Assembly: GCA_041399085.1 (NCBI GenBank)
Contig: JAWKTM010000009.1
Coordinates: 124,001-188,000 of the forward strand
Direction of reading: 5' to 3'
Origin: JAWKTM01 sp041399085
GTDB taxonomy: Bacteria > Planctomycetota > Planctomycetia > Pirellulales > Pirellulaceae
Length of the DNA: 64,000 bases
Part shown: positions 8,483-18,482 of the stretch, piece after piece
Position numbering within the stretch: the first letter of the stretch is position 1
Layout of the letters: every line of letters begins with the position of its first letter
Made by a program: the position numbers and the translations under genes
The notes under the pieces: generated by a model
Seen by the model: the letters and a program-made list of their open reading frames with translations, nothing else
What the model was told of the DNA's origin: nothing
Databases searched by the model: none

Positions 8483-11400
8483 CTAAATCCGTCGTTTCTC
8501 CAATTGCATGTTCAGAGCCAGTCCGCGGATTTCGTTGGTGAGCACGTCGAAACTGGCAGGCGTGCCGGCCTCCAATGTGTTCTCACCCTTGACCATCGAT
8601 TCGTAAATCTTGGTCCGTCCTTCCACGTCGTCGCTCTTCACCGTCAACAACTCTTGCAGAATGTAGGCGGCGCCGTAAGCCTCCAACGCCCACACTTCCA
8701 TTTCTCCGAATCGCTGGCCGCCAAATCGCGCCTTGCCGCCCAGCGGTTGCTGCGTAATCAACGAGTACGGTCCCGTCGAACGAGCGTGAACCTTGTCGTC
8801 GACCAAGTGGTGCAGCTTCAGCATGTAGATGTAGCCCACCGTGGTCTTCTGCTCCAGCGGCATGCCGGTGCGGCCATCGTACAATTGAGCCTTGCCGTTA
8901 CGAGGCAATCCAGCCGCCTCCAAGGCGTTATTGATGTCCTCTTCGCTGGCTCCATCGAACACCGGCGTAACGGCCTGGAAGCCTAGCTTTGCGCCCGCCC
9001 AGCCCAAGTGAGTCTCCAGAATCTGCCCCACGTTCATACGACTCGGAACGCCCAGCGGATTCAACATAATCTCGATCGGAGTGCCATCTTCTAAAAATGG
9101 CATATCCTCGACCGGCAGGATCTTGGCGATCACGCCCTTGTTCCCGTGGCGGCCCGCCATCTTATCGCCAACCGAGATAACACGTTTCGTGGCGATGTAA
9201 ACCTTCACCATTTGCAACACGCCGCTACGTAGCTCATCACCGCGTTTCATGCTGTTCAGCGTACGGTCGCGGGCATCGATCGCGTTCTCGATCTCCGTCC
9301 AGCGCGATTTGTAAATCTTTTCGACTTCCGCGACCTTATCTTCGCTACGCATCCGCGCCGTCACGGAATCCAGTCGGAAGGCGGAAGCCCGCTCGGCCAG
9401 ATAACGCGGGTCCTGATCACCAGCCAGCGGTGTACCGTCCTCATCGGTCAAGGTACGGCCCGCCACACCTTCCATTTCCGAAATCATCTCCTGGAACTTG
9501 GTGGCGACCGCTTTATTGCCATCCGACTCAGCATTCTTCAGCTCCTTCTCGAACTGCTTTCGCTCGTCCTCGGACAGACTCATGCGGCGCGAGAATTTCT
9601 GTGTGTCGATGACGATGCCTTCGATGCCCGATGGAACCTCCAGCGAATCGTTCTTCACATCTTCGCCAGCTCGACCGAAGATCGCATGCAGCAACTTCTC
9701 TTCCGGCGTTAACTCGGTCTTTGATTTCGGCGAGACCTTGCCGACCAAAATGTCTCCCGGCTTAACATACGTGCCAATCTGCACGATGCCATTCAGGTCC
9801 AGGTTCCGCAGCGCCTTTTCGCTCACGTTGGGAATGTCGCGAGTGAACTCCTCGCGACCCAATTTCGTCTCGCGAATCTCGACGTCAAATTCCTCGATGT
9901 GAATCGACGTGTAAGTGTCGGCCTGCACCAGCTCTTCGCTGATAATGATCGCGTCCTCGAAGTTGTAACCGTCGAACGACATGAAGCCGACCAACACGTT
10001 ACGCCCCAAAGCCAACTCGCCATTAAACGTCGCGGCGCCGTCCGCGATCACCTGCCCGCGCTCCACCTTGTCGCCCAAATTCACAATCGGCTTTTGGTTC
10101 AGGCAGGTTCGCTCGTTAAGACCTTGAAATTTCTTCAGGCGGTAAACGTCGCTGCCGATTTCGATCTTCATTGAATCCACGGCGGTTACCTTACCCGCGC
10201 GTTTCGCGCGAACCACCATGCTGGAATTCTGAGCCACGCTCAACTCCATGCCCGTTGCCACAATCGGCGGCTCGGTCACCAACAACGGCACTGCTTGCCG
10301 TTGCATGTTGGAACCCATCAACGCACGGTTGGCGTCGTCATGTTCCAAGAACGGAATCAATCCCGCGGAGACGCCCACCATTTGGCTCGGCGCGACATCG
10401 ATGTACTGAATCGTGTCGACCGGAGTCATTTCAAAGTCGCTGCGGAAGCGAGCGATGATCGGTGCTTCGCTGATGATCTTACCGTCCTTGATCGGCGTGT
10501 CCGCCGGAGCCACATGCGATTCGTGCTCCTCGTCGGCTCGCAGCCAAACGATCTCATCCGCCAGCTTGCCTTTCTCGATTCGTCGATACGGCGTCACCAG
10601 GAATCCGTATTCGTCCACGCTGGCGTAGATCGCCAAACTGGAAATCAAACCGATGTTGGTACCTTCCGGCGTCTCAATCGGACAAATTCGGCCGTAGTGA
10701 GAAATGTGAACGTCACGGACCTCGAAGCCCGCTCGCTTTCGGTTCAAACCACCCGGACCCAGCGCCGACAGTCGTCGTTCGTGCGTCAACTGCGACAACG
10801 GATTCGTTTGATCGACCACCTGCGAAAGTTCGCCCCGGCCGAAGAAATACTCGATCGCCGCCGAAATGCTCTTGGGATTGATCAAGCTGCGCGGCGTCAT
10901 ATCGGCCGCGTCCTTCAAGCTCATGCGCTCCTGCACCGTACGACGCAGCTTCAGAAATCCCTTTCGCAGTTCGTCCGACGCCAACTCGTCGATCGTGCGA
11001 AGTCGCCGGTTGCCCAGGTGATCGATATCGTCAATCTCAGCGGCTTCATCACCAACGTGCAGCATCGCCAGGTAACGAATCGCCGCCATTAAATCCTCGG
11101 ATCGCAACGTCATTTCCTTCTCGGAGACGTTCAACCCCAACTTGCGATTGATGCGGAACCGACCTACACGACCTAACCGATACCGATTCGTGTCGAAGAA
11201 CTTCTCGTCAAACAGCGTCTTCGCCTTCTCCAACTGCGGCGGATTACCCGGACGCAAACGCTGATAAATGCGCAACAACGCTTCCTCGTGGCTGCTAGTC
11301 GTATCCTCAGCCAAGCTATTGAAAATCAACGGCGTTTTGGGAGCCGTCATGACCTCAACCTTGGTCAGCCCCGAAGTGCAAATCGTCTCGGCGGCGTTCT

Positions 11401-12205
11401 TAGAAATTTTCTGCCCAGACTCGACAATGATCTCGCCGGCTCGGTCACTACTGGTCGGATAGGTGATATCGTCGACGGCAATCTTGCCTTCGACTTTCGT
11501 AACACTGCGACCATCGGTAATCGTCTCGACGCTGGTCTCATAGAAAGCCCGAATCAAGTCCGAATCACTGCTGTACTTCGGACTCATCGCACGCAGCAAC
11601 GTCATTGCGGAGAACTTGCCGCTTTGGTCGATGCGAACGCTCAACGCATCCTTCTTGGTCACGTTCAGCTCGATCCAACTTCCACGCTCGGGAATAACGC
11701 GGCAGCTCGGCAACTTCCGATCCGAGGTACCATCCTGCTCCATCACGAAGTCGATACCGGGACTGCGGTGCAACTGGCTCACTACCACACGCTCGGCACC
11801 GTTGATAATGAACTCGCCGCCCCCCAACATGATCGGGATGTCGCCCAGATAAACCTCTTCCTCGATCGGCTCTTCCTTGTTCAGCCGCAGCCACACTCGG
11901 AACGGACGTCCGTAAGTCAATCGCAGTTGCCGACACTCTTCCGGCGTATAACGTGGCTTGCCAAGGTCATACTTGAGAAAGTCCAACGTGATCTGCTTAT
12001 CGTAACTTTCGATCGGGAAAATCTCGCGCAAGACACCTTCCAGCCCTTGGTCCTTCCGCTTCTCCGGCGCGGATTCCTCTTGCAAGAAGGCGTCGTAACC
12101 TTCGGTTTGAATACGAGTTAAGTCCGGCGTGGCGAACGAATCACGGCCACTACCAAAACGACGAACTTCGGTGGGTTGCAGGCGTCGTACCGCTCGGGTT
12201 GGCAT
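8483..12205 (-). CDS. rpoB: DNA-directed RNA polymerase subunit beta
   Basis: 1240 residues from the ATG at 12205, chosen because AGGAG stands 11 bases upstream and because the frame beyond it has no family-like sequence. Core motifs are intact: the rifampicin-region stretch DQTNPLSQLTHERRLSALGP, the segment ICPIETPEGTNIGL, GDKMAGRHGNKGVI, and the C-terminal GGKARFGGQRFGEMEVWALE. It binds RpoC and forms the RNA polymerase active-site cleft. It lies in the order rplJ-rplL-rpoB-rpoC with a 265-base leader after rplL. Confidence 0.99.
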   Translation of the reverse strand: MPTRAVRRLQPTEVRRFGSGRDSFATPDLTRIQTEGYDAFLQEESAPEKRKDQGLEGVLREIFPIESYDKQITLDFLKYDLGKPRYTPEECRQLRLTYGRPFRVWLRLNKEEPIEEEVYLGDIPIMLGGGEFIINGAERVVVSQLHRSPGIDFVMEQDGTSDRKLPSCRVIPERGSWIELNVTKKDALSVRIDQSGKFSAMTLLRAMSPKYSSDSDLIRAFYETSVETITDGRSVTKVEGKIAVDDITYPTSSDRAGEIIVESGQKISKNAAETICTSGLTKVEVMTAPKTPLIFNSLAEDTTSSHEEALLRIYQRLRPGNPPQLEKAKTLFDEKFFDTNRYRLGRVGRFRINRKLGLNVSEKEMTLRSEDLMAAIRYLAMLHVGDEAAEIDDIDHLGNRRLRTIDELASDELRKGFLKLRRTVQERMSLKDAADMTPRSLINPKSISAAIEYFFGRGELSQVVDQTNPLSQLTHERRLSALGPGGLNRKRAGFEVRDVHISHYGRICPIETPEGTNIGLISSLAIYASVDEYGFLVTPYRRIEKGKLADEIVWLRADEEHESHVAPADTPIKDGKIISEAPIIARFRSDFEMTPVDTIQYIDVAPSQMVGVSAGLIPFLEHDDANRALMGSNMQRQAVPLLVTEPPIVATGMELSVAQNSSMVVRAKRAGKVTAVDSMKIEIGSDVYRLKKFQGLNERTCLNQKPIVNLGDKVERGQVIADGAATFNGELALGRNVLVGFMSFDGYNFEDAIIISEELVQADTYTSIHIEEFDVEIRETKLGREEFTRDIPNVSEKALRNLDLNGIVQIGTYVKPGDILVGKVSPKSKTELTPEEKLLHAIFGRAGEDVKNDSLEVPSGIEGIVIDTQKFSRRMSLSEDERKQFEKELKNAESDGNKAVATKFQEMISEMEGVAGRTLTDEDGTPLAGDQDPRYLAERASAFRLDSVTARMRSEDKVAEVEKIYKSRWTEIENAIDARDRTLNSMKRGDELRSGVLQMVKVYIATKRVISVGDKMAGRHGNKGVIAKILPVEDMPFLEDGTPIEIMLNPLGVPSRMNVGQILETHLGWAGAKLGFQAVTPVFDGASEEDINNALEAAGLPRNGKAQLYDGRTGMPLEQKTTVGYIYMLKLHHLVDDKVHARSTGPYSLITQQPLGGKARFGGQRFGEMEVWALEAYGAAYILQELLTVKSDDVEGRTKIYESMVKGENTLEAGTPASFDVLTNEIRGLALNMQLEKRRI

Positions 12206-12414
12206 GGGCGCAAAAACTCCTAGATGGTAATGAGGACATTCACCGCTGGCCCGCACTGGCCGAAACCGTGCGTGCGGCAAATCAAATAACGGCCGGTTCG
12301 AAGAAGGGCGGGACGCCCGGCCGTGCGCGCAGAATCTCCCTGGCGCTCAATACAAGCACGAAAAAGCGCTCGATGTCGCAGAATCGTTCGCTTCAAAGGA
12401 TCGTTTCAACCTAG

Positions 12415-12444
12415 GTCGCCGGCGAACACAAGCCCGCCGACGAC
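12415..12444 (-). promoter_or_regulatory. Hairpin in the rplL-rpoB spacer
   Basis: An imperfect 10-bp inverted repeat (12415-12424 with 12435-12444, one mismatch) about 30 bases past the rplL stop. In E. coli a partial terminator and RNase III site lie in this same spacer. No T-tract is seen here, so attenuation or processing is only a positional guess. Confidence 0.35.
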
Positions 12445-12470
12445 AAGTCATCGTCAAATGTCGACAAAAA

Positions 12471-12878
12471 CTACTTCACTTCGACCGCAGCGCCAGCCGC
12501 TTCCAGCTCGGCTTTGACCTTCTCGGCCTCTTCCTTGCTGACACCTTGCTTCAAAGTCGCCGGGACGCCTTCCACCATCTTCTTGGCGTCCATGAGTGAA
12601 GCGCCCGTTAGGTTCTTCACAACCTTTACGACATCCAGCTTCTTGTCGCCAAAGCCGGTCAACACAACGTCGAACTCGGTCTTCTCAACAGCAGCCGCAG
12701 CGCCACCTTCGGCCGGCGCAGCCGCCATCATCACGGCACCGCCCGCTGCTGGCTCGATGCCGTAAGCTTCCTTCAAATAGTCGCTCAACTCCTTCGCTTG
12801 CTTCAGAGTCAAGCCGGCGATCTTGTCGCCCAGTTCTTTGGCTTCCGCCGAAAATTCTACAGTCGCGGCATCAGACAT
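12471..12878 (-). CDS. rplL: Ribosomal protein L7/L12 (bL12)
   Basis: 135 residues, typical length. The C-terminal domain reads EFDVVLTGFGDKKLDVVKVV and KEEAEKVKAELEAAGAAVEV, the conserved factor-binding domain, preceded by an alanine-rich hinge. It forms the ribosomal stalk that recruits translation GTPases such as the EF-Tu encoded 3.6 kb upstream. It follows rplJ by 134 bases in the same operon. Confidence 0.98.
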   Translation of the reverse strand: MSDAATVEFSAEAKELGDKIAGLTLKQAKELSDYLKEAYGIEPAAGGAVMMAAAPAEGGAAAAVEKTEFDVVLTGFGDKKLDVVKVVKNLTGASLMDAKKMVEGVPATLKQGVSKEEAEKVKAELEAAGAAVEVK

Positions 12879-13012
12879 GGCCAGTACGATCCTTTCTCAC
12901 ATAGGGCGGACGTGGTTGGAGAAAACGCCTCGCCACAAAACACGAACGTTACTTATTTCACAAGTCGCGTCACGGCATCAACATCCATGACGGACACGCT
13001 AATTCCCAAAAA

Positions 13013-13543
13013 TCACTCGCCCTCGTCACCTTCTTGCGACTTCGACTCGATCTGACTAGCGAGCTTCCCGCCAGGACCGAGCAAAGCGCCAGAAAGGTTC
13101 GCACCGGGCGACAGGATCTGACCCAGCAAAATGGACAACTGCTGCTGACGATTCGGCCACTTGCTGATCTCCTTCACCTTCTCAGGTGAAAGACATTCGC
13201 CATCCATCACACCGCCCTTGGCGGTGAACTTATCGAATTCCGTTCCCTTGTCGAGTTCGGTGATCTCCTTCACCAATGAGATGAAGTCTTCCGATCCCCA
13301 ACAAAGAGCCGATGTCCCCTCGAGCCCCTCAAAGGCCGCTTCCAAGGGCGTTCCCTCGCAAGCTCGTCGCGCCAAGCTGTTCTTAATGACCAGCAAGTGA
13401 ATATTCTTCTCGCGAAGATGCTTCCGGATCTTAAACGTCGACTCCGAATCCATTCCAATCACGTCAACCAACAGAGCGTCACTGACACCCTCCAGACGAC
13501 GTCGAACTGTTTCGCTAATTAGGTTCTTTACGTATTTACTCAT
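13013..13543 (-). CDS. rplJ: Ribosomal protein L10 (uL10)
   Basis: 176 residues. The N-terminal part (MSKYVKNLISETVRRRL, HLLVIKNSLARRACEGTPLE) matches uL10, which anchors L12 dimers to the large subunit. The acidic tail (SKSQEGDEGE) extends slightly past the usual end. It sits between rplA and rplL as in most bacteria. Confidence 0.97.
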   Translation of the reverse strand: MSKYVKNLISETVRRRLEGVSDALLVDVIGMDSESTFKIRKHLREKNIHLLVIKNSLARRACEGTPLEAAFEGLEGTSALCWGSEDFISLVKEITELDKGTEFDKFTAKGGVMDGECLSPEKVKEISKWPNRQQQLSILLGQILSPGANLSGALLGPGGKLASQIESKSQEGDEGE

Positions 13544-13602
13544 CTTCGCACACGCGCCATTGCAATCTTAGTCAACGCCACCCATCGGAAACCGACTGCG
13601 CT

Positions 13603-14283
13603 CTACGCAGCCACCCGAACGCCCGGGCTCATCGTCGCACAAATCGATATCGAGCGGATGTAAGTCCCTTTCACCGCCGCCGGCTTCATGGCCGCGATGT
13701 AGTGAATAAAAGCCTCGATGTTCTCGGTCAACTTCTGCGGGTCGAAGCTAAGCTTACCGACCATCGCATGAATATTGCCACCCTTGTCGTTACGGAACTC
13801 AACCTTGCCGGCCTTATATTCCTTCACGACCTTGGCAACATCCGGCGTTACCGTACCAGCACGAGGTGAAGGCATTAACCCACGAGGGCCAAGGACGCGA
13901 CCAAGCGGACCGACCAAGCCCATCATGTCCGGCGCGGCGATACATACGTCGAAGTCCAGCCAACCTTCCTTGATCCGCTTCGCCAAATCGTCTTGGCCAA
14001 CCGCATCGGCGCCAGCTTCCTCAGCAGCCGCCGCAGCGTCGCCTTTCGCGAACACGACCACGCGCTGCGTCTTACCCAGCCCGTTCGGCAACACTACCGA
14101 GCCACGGATGATCTGATCGGCCTGATTCGGGTCGATACCAAGCCGCATATGAACTTCAACCGTCTGGTCGAACTTCGTCGTTGCGTACTTTTTCAACTTC
14201 TCGACCGCTTCCGCCAGGCTATGCGGCTCTTTCGGGTCGTGCTTGTCCGCCAATGCACGATAACGCTTGGAATGAGTTGCCAT
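13603..14283 (-). CDS. rplA: Ribosomal protein L1 (uL1)
   Basis: 226 residues with the uL1 signature GRVLGPRGLMPSPRAGTVT and the opening HSKRYRALADKHD. L1 forms the mobile L1 stalk that handles exit-site tRNA and often autoregulates its operon. Its start is three bases from the rplK stop, showing tight coupling. Confidence 0.98.
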   Translation of the reverse strand: MATHSKRYRALADKHDPKEPHSLAEAVEKLKKYATTKFDQTVEVHMRLGIDPNQADQIIRGSVVLPNGLGKTQRVVVFAKGDAAAAAEEAGADAVGQDDLAKRIKEGWLDFDVCIAAPDMMGLVGPLGRVLGPRGLMPSPRAGTVTPDVAKVVKEYKAGKVEFRNDKGGNIHAMVGKLSFDPQKLTENIEAFIHYIAAMKPAAVKGTYIRSISICATMSPGVRVAA

Positions 14284-14286
14284 AGC

Positions 14287-14712
14287 TTAGTCTTCCACCT
14301 CAATGCCCATACTGCGAGCCGTACCTTCGATCATTCGCCGAGCGTGCTCGAGGTCTCGAGCGTTTAGGTCGGCCATCTTTTTATTGCAAATGTCGTCGAT
14401 CTGCGACCGAGTCACCTTGCCCACCTTGTCACGATTCGGCACTCCCGATCCGCGAGCAATCCCGGCCGCCTGCTTCAACATCGAAGCGGCCGGCGGACTC
14501 TTGGTCACGAAATCAAACGAGCGGTCATTGTAGACGGTCACGATCACGGGGATCGGCGTACCGTTATACTCCTTCGTGCGGTCATTAAACTGCTGCACGA
14601 ACTGACCAAGGTTGATACCATACTTACCCAACGACGTTCCCACAGGCGGCGCCGGAGTGGCGGAACCGCCTGGAACCTGAAACTTCGCCTGTCCAACAAC
14701 TTGTTTTGCCAT
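14287..14712 (-). CDS. rplK: Ribosomal protein L11 (uL11)
   Basis: The ATG at 14712 gives 141 residues, exactly the canonical length, starting MAKQVVGQAKFQVPGGSATP. The frame is open upstream but without family-like sequence. PAPPVGTSLGKYGINLGQFV and the C-terminal NARDLEHARRMIEGTARSMG are typical. L11 binds the GTPase-associated region of 23S rRNA. It directly precedes rplA and follows nusG. Confidence 0.98.
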   Translation of the reverse strand: MAKQVVGQAKFQVPGGSATPAPPVGTSLGKYGINLGQFVQQFNDRTKEYNGTPIPVIVTVYNDRSFDFVTKSPPAASMLKQAAGIARGSGVPNRDKVGKVTRSQIDDICNKKMADLNARDLEHARRMIEGTARSMGIEVED

Positions 14713-14796
14713 CTGTCTCGACTTTACGTTAACCCATCGCGAATCGCCACGAATCATGCAAGCTGCAAACACCAGCAGCCGCCGACCCAAGCTCGC

Positions 14797-15639
14797 TTAC
14801 ACATTTTCAATTTGCCAATGCTCCAACTCGACCGGCGTTGAACGGCCAAAGATATTGATCATTACCGTCACGCGACCGTTGGCCTCGTCGATACTCTCCA
14901 CATCACCTTCGAAGTTCTGGAAGTAACCTTCCTTCACCCGAACACGATCCCCAACCTTGAACGGAATTGCCGTGCGAACCTGCGTCTCACCCTCTTCTTC
15001 AGGACGACCCAGATTCAGAATCCGCTCGACATCTCGCGGATCCATCGGCGTGGGCTTGCCAGCCGACCCAGTAAAGTCACCAATACCAGGCGTCTCACGA
15101 ACCAGAAACCACGTATCGTCCGTCACAATCATGTTGACCATGATGTAACCCGGATACAACTTCCGCTTGACAACCCGGCGTTTTCCGGTCTTCGTAAACT
15201 CCGCCACATCCTCGGTCGGAACAACCACATCCAGAAAATACCGCTCCAACCCTTCAAGCTTGACCCGACGCAACAACGCGTCCTTGATCGAGTCCTCGCG
15301 ATTCACCTGCACCTTCAGAATGTACCAACAAGGATCAGGCTCTTCTTCCTCAGGCAACTCCTCAAGCGCCTCGCCGCCAACATCCTCGTCTTCGTCGTCA
15401 CCCAACCCAGAATCAATGCCACTTGACTCAGAATCGGCGTCGTGCGTATCCACGTTCATCATTTGAGCGTCACGATCATCCGGATCAACCGCCCCACCAT
15501 CCGACTCGAGCGAGTCCAAATCGTCACTGACCGGAGCCGATTCACCGTCCGCAACGACCGAACGGCGTTCTTCCTCCGCCGACTCCGCATCGCCACGCAG
15601 TTCAGACGAATCGCCGGAACTGATTGGATCATTGCTCAC
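14797..15639 (-). CDS. nusG: Transcription antitermination factor NusG with acidic N-terminal extension
   Basis: The GTG at 15639 with GGGGAG six bases upstream is the best start and gives 280 residues; a farther GTG at 15702 lacks such a site. The NGN domain begins near PCWYILKVQVNREDSIKDAL, and the KOW domain near GDRVRVKEGYFQNFEGDV. Before the NGN domain there are about 100 residues rich in Asp, Glu and Ser with no clear fold, so the protein is much longer than the roughly 180-residue E. coli NusG. NusG binds RNA polymerase and ribosomal protein S10, and couples transcription to translation. Confidence 0.95.
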   Translation of the reverse strand: MSNDPISSGDSSELRGDAESAEEERRSVVADGESAPVSDDLDSLESDGGAVDPDDRDAQMMNVDTHDADSESSGIDSGLGDDEDEDVGGEALEELPEEEEPDPCWYILKVQVNREDSIKDALLRRVKLEGLERYFLDVVVPTEDVAEFTKTGKRRVVKRKLYPGYIMVNMIVTDDTWFLVRETPGIGDFTGSAGKPTPMDPRDVERILNLGRPEEEGETQVRTAIPFKVGDRVRVKEGYFQNFEGDVESIDEANGRVTVMINIFGRSTPVELEHWQIENV

Positions 15640-15740
15640 AGTAGACTCCCCAACGATCACACCCAAACAAACCGAGCCGACAGGAAAACCAGCAGCCGAC
15701 ACACCCGACAGATGCTCGCAAACCCGTGGTAACCCAACAC

Positions 15741-16178
15741 TCAGTACTTCAACACACCCAGCGACTTAAACAACGTCTGCCACAACAGGTCATAACCGAA
15801 CAAGATAAAAGCCAGGGCGAAAATGACGAAAATCACAACCAGCGAACTTCGCACCAACTCACCGCGCGAAGGCCACGACACCTTGTTCATCTCCGCTTCG
15901 ACAGCGATCAAAAAATCCGCAAACCGCGGATAGTTGACCAGCCGGTAACCGAGCCACAAACCAGATGCCAACAATAAACCTGGAAAAATCAACTCACCCG
16001 CCGGAACGGAAGTCGTCTCCAAGGCAACCTTCAAAGCCCAGGCAGCCAACGCAAAACCGACCCAGATGGCAATGCATGTCACCTGCCGGGTGACCTTGCC
16101 CTGCGTGCGCTTGTACACGTTGAGACTGAAAATTTCCTGAACGAACATCGCCGACGGTACTGCTCTTTCCTTGGACAT
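15741..16178 (-). CDS. secE: Preprotein translocase subunit SecE
   Basis: 145 residues from the ATG at 16178, which has AGGAGG upstream. The C-terminal signature EMNKVSWPSRGELVRSSLVV is followed by a final transmembrane helix, and two further hydrophobic segments lie before it, so three membrane spans are likely. It is part of the SecYEG channel. The position between tRNA-Trp and nusG is the conserved bacterial arrangement. Confidence 0.96.
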   Translation of the reverse strand: MSKERAVPSAMFVQEIFSLNVYKRTQGKVTRQVTCIAIWVGFALAAWALKVALETTSVPAGELIFPGLLLASGLWLGYRLVNYPRFADFLIAVEAEMNKVSWPSRGELVRSSLVVIFVIFALAFILFGYDLLWQTLFKSLGVLKY

Positions 16179-16267
16179 CCCTTCCGTCCTCCTGAACGAC
16201 GCCATCCAGTCGCCGCACCCGAACCCTTGGAACACCGCAAGCTCCACGTCACAAGAAGAACGTAGAA

Positions 16268-16294
16268 GCTATACCAAAAGCAAACCCGCATCAA
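16268..16294 (-). promoter_or_regulatory. Candidate sigma-70 type promoter for secE-nusG-rpl-rpo
   Basis: On the minus strand TTGATG (16289-16294) and TATAGC (16268-16273) are separated by 15 bases, slightly short of the ideal 17. It lies between tRNA-Trp and secE, about 90 bases before the secE start, where an internal promoter would be expected. Confidence 0.4.
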
Positions 16295-16334
16295 GGGCCG
16301 GACTGCTACCAACCCATGATGCGAGCATATATGG

Positions 16335-16407
16335 CAGGGGCGGCGGGAATCGAACTCGCAACCTCTGGTTTTGGAGACCAGCGCTCTGCCAATTGAGCTA
16401 CACCCCT
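16335..16407 (-). tRNA. tRNA-Trp (anticodon CCA)
   Basis: 73 bases forming a full cloverleaf on the minus strand: acceptor stem AGGGGTG paired with CGCCCCT, T-arm GTTCGATTC, anticodon loop CTCCAAA with CCA, discriminator G. No encoded CCA end. It lies between tuf and secE, the same place as trpT-like genes in many bacteria. Confidence 0.97.
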
Positions 16408-16497
16408 CCAGATTCGCCGGTTCACGCCACGTCCCAAAGCATCAAACAAGCAACACGCAAACCCTGATGCAGGGGCCGCAACCCGACGACTCAATTA

Positions 16498-17694
<1,197 letters not shown>

Positions 17695-17765
17695 CGTCTT
17701 CTTCTACCTACATTTGCAGTGGAGTAAACCGAAACGAAGCCATTACGGCCGTGGCTCCGACAACG

Positions 17766-17838
<73 letters not shown>

Positions 17839-17848
17839 CTAACACCAG

Positions 17849-17919
17849 AGCGGGCGAAGGGAATCGAACCCTCGTCTTCAGCTTGGAAGGCTGTGGCTCT
17901 ACCATTGAGCTACGCCCGC
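17849..17919 (-). tRNA. tRNA-Gly (anticodon TCC)
   Basis: 71-base cloverleaf, acceptor GCGGGCG with CGCCCGC, anticodon loop CTTCCAA giving TCC; the outermost anticodon-stem pair is an A-A mismatch. It lies 10 bases from tRNA-Thr(GGT), the position of glyT in E. coli. Confidence 0.95.
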
Positions 17920-18020
17920 GACTTGTCTTCTCTTTCCGTATCGCTGGCCGATTACCCGACAACACCCGGTTGCCTGACAACACCCGACCAAACCCAGTCG
18001 ACAGATCCCTCAGCATGCAG

Positions 18021-18102
18021 TGGGGGGTGCAGGATTCGAACCTGCGAAGGCTACGCCATCAGATTTACAGTCTGACCCCTTTGACCGCTCGGGAAACCCC
18101 CC
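18021..18102 (-). tRNA. tRNA-Tyr (anticodon GTA)
   Basis: 82-base class II tRNA with a long variable arm; acceptor GGGGGGT with ACCCCCC, anticodon stem TCAGA/TCTGA and loop CTGTAAA giving GTA, discriminator A. It corresponds in order to tyrU of E. coli. Confidence 0.96.
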
Positions 18103-18236
18103 AACACCACTCATACTAAAACCCAAAACCTGAACCTGAGAATGAAATTCATTCGGGGCTCCCGGCGGCTTTCACATCTACCAATCTGTCAAAATCATCA
18201 CCACAACCCAGCCGCGTCGACATGAGTTGCTTTCCA

Positions 18237-18309
18237 AGCCAGCGGAGGGATTCGAACCCACGACCGGCTGATTACAAATCAGCTGCTCTGCCAACTGAGC
18301 TACGCTGGC
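18237..18309 (-). tRNA. tRNA-Thr (anticodon TGT)
   Basis: 73-base cloverleaf, acceptor GCCAGCG with CGCTGGC, anticodon stem GCTGA/TCAGC and loop TTTGTAA giving TGT. It is the first gene of the tRNA-tuf transcription unit, as thrU is in E. coli. Confidence 0.96.
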
Positions 18310-18349
18310 AACGGCTGCATACCGCCCAGGGCGAAACGCAAAACCAGTT

Positions 18350-18377
18350 ACTATACCGACATTCCGATGGCACGCAA
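18350..18377 (-). promoter_or_regulatory. Candidate promoter of the tRNA-tuf operon
   Basis: On the minus strand TTGCGT (18372-18377) and TATAGT (18350-18355) are 16 bases apart, a good match to the sigma-70 consensus. It stands about 40 bases upstream of the first mature tRNA-Thr(TGT) base. Confidence 0.65.
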
Positions 18378-18423
18378 GGCGAATGCGGCGAATTTCCCAG
18401 CCCGATTTTTCGAGGGAAACGAA

Positions 18424-18450
18424 CAAGCCGCGCGGGGTTCGCGCGGCTTG
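18424..18450 (-). terminator. Terminator after the sigma factor gene
   Basis: Perfect 11-bp stem (CAAGCCGCGCG / CGCGCGGCTTG) with a 5-base loop, about 33 bases past the sigma gene stop. The following minus-strand bases (TTCGTTTCCC) are only moderately T-rich. It separates the sigma gene from the downstream tRNA promoter. Confidence 0.7.
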
Positions 18451-18482
18451 GTCTTCTTCGCTAAAAAAGGGCCCGAAATCCG

